NCBI GenBank assembly: GCA_949127645.1
Contig: CASBQM010000562.1
Span: 1-6,449, forward strand
Direction: 5' to 3'
DNA: 6,449 nucleotides
Source of the DNA: Synechococcales cyanobacterium PMM_0036
Lineage (GTDB): Bacteria > Cyanobacteriota > Cyanobacteriia > Elainellales > Elainellaceae
In this document: positions 5,808-6,449 of the stretch, in pieces
Numbering within the stretch: the first letter of the stretch is position 1
Layout: each line of letters starts with the position of its first letter
The notes under the pieces: model-generated
What the model saw: only the letters and a program-made list of their open reading frames with translations
Told to the model about the DNA's origin: nothing
Databases searched by the model: none
Made by a program: the position numbers and the translations under genes

Positions 5808-5812
5808 AACTG

Positions 5813-6449
5813 ATGCTGCTGCAATTTAATATTTTGGCGATCGCCGTAGCAGTTCAGGCTGCATGGCGGAGATCCGTCCGCTCAACTTTAATTCAGGACG
5901 TTGTTTTACTGCCGCTCTTAGGGATCTGTGGAGTCCTTTCGCTGTGGTGGTTTGTTGCCACATTTGTATCTGAGCTGCTGCCTACGCCGCTAGAAGCGCT
6001 GGTGGCAAACCTGGACTACATTACCCATCCCTTCTATCGGCGCGGTCCTGGAGATTTGGGCATTGGCTGGCTGCTGCTAGCCAGCTTACGACGCGTGTTT
6101 CTGGGGTTCCTGCTAGGAACTGTGGTGGCAATCCCAGTCGGCTTTTTGATTGGAATGTCGCGCAAAGCCATGCTGGCAATTAATCCGCTGATTCAGATTT
6201 TCCGACCTGTCTCTCCGGTTGCTTGGTTGCCGATCGCCCTAGCAATTTTCAATCTGGCGAATCCTTCAGCCATTTTCGTCATTTTTATTACCTCTCTCTG
6301 GCCAACTATCATCAACACGGCGCTAGGGGTTTCCAGCGTGTCCAAAGACTACCTGGACGTGGCGCGGGTGCTGGAAATGTCGCGCTGGCGACAGATCACC
6401 AAAATTATTTTGCCTGCAAGTCTGCCCTACATTTTCACGGGGTTACGGA
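5813..6449 (+). CDS. ntrB: Nitrate-type ABC transporter permease (NtrB/NrtB family), 3' end outside the window
   Basis: The 212 complete codons visible run open to the window end. This is the inner-membrane permease subunit of a binding-protein-dependent importer. After a basic N-terminal stretch, hydrophobic segments lie at about 30-52, 96-115 and 136-160. The stretch from FRPVSPVAWLPIALAIF (130-146) through NPSAIFVIFITSLWPTIINT (150-169) is characteristic of nitrate permeases. The cytoplasmic coupling (EAA) loop is DVARVLEMSRWRQITKIILP (182-201), with E187 where many ABC permeases have glycine. Sequence from memory places it nearer the ntrB type of proteobacteria than the classical cyanobacterial NrtB, but cyanate, bicarbonate (CmpB) or sulfonate/taurine relatives share this fold, so the substrate is not settled. 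No substrate-binding gene precedes it; binding-protein and ATPase genes would have to lie downstream or elsewhere. The c-di-AMP riboswitch leader directly upstream suggests control by that nucleotide. Confidence 0.9.
   Translation, partial: MLLQFNILAIAVAVQAAWRRSVRSTLIQDVVLLPLLGICGVLSLWWFVATFVSELLPTPLEALVANLDYITHPFYRRGPGDLGIGWLLLASLRRVFLGFLLGTVVAIPVGFLIGMSRKAMLAINPLIQIFRPVSPVAWLPIALAIFNLANPSAIFVIFITSLWPTIINTALGVSSVSKDYLDVARVLEMSRWRQITKIILPASLPYIFTGLR

Overview
The window looks like cyanobacterial chromosome. It carries at least six copies of the HIP1 octamer GCGATCGC (111, 993, 2202, 2480, 4557 and 5837) and a gene set typical of cyanobacteria: a saccharopine-dehydrogenase-like oxidoreductase, quinolinate synthase NadA, a DUF1350 alpha/beta-hydrolase, an SfsA nuclease and a nitrate-type ABC permease. 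I cannot assign a genus from the sequence alone.

Layout. Positions 3-1016 (+) hold the 3' part of a Rossmann-fold oxidoreductase whose start lies before the window. It converges on a minus-strand pair: nadA (1031-1999), with a 77-residue protein carrying a four-cysteine motif just upstream (2123-2356). A 257-base gap follows (2357-2613) with two inverted repeats, one of them a perfect 20-bp stem. Next come three more minus-strand genes: the DUF1350 hydrolase (2614-3639), an unrecognised 203-residue protein (3782-4393, followed by a terminator-like hairpin) and sfsA (4472-5194). Gaps of about 140 bp and 78 bp, the hairpin and a short palindrome suggest these three are separate transcription units.

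The most interesting part is 5195-5812. It is a gene-free region of more than 600 bases between sfsA and a plus-strand ABC permease gene that runs off the window end. It contains a candidate promoter (5468-5495) and then a leader whose conserved segments match the ydaO/yuaA class of c-di-AMP riboswitch (about 5518-5675). After that come a weak terminator-like element, a possible anti-Shine-Dalgarno segment and a strong Shine-Dalgarno (5802-5807) ahead of the permease ATG. The permease resembles the NtrB/NrtB nitrate family, but no substrate-binding gene precedes it. The window therefore suggests a nitrate-type transporter, or a transporter of another small solute that resembles it, whose expression is set by c-di-AMP, a nucleotide mostly tied to potassium and osmotic balance.

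The first three minus-strand start codons that give the longest frames (nadA, the 203-residue gene and sfsA) are TTG or GTG. I chose internal starts for all three, with reasons given in each entry.
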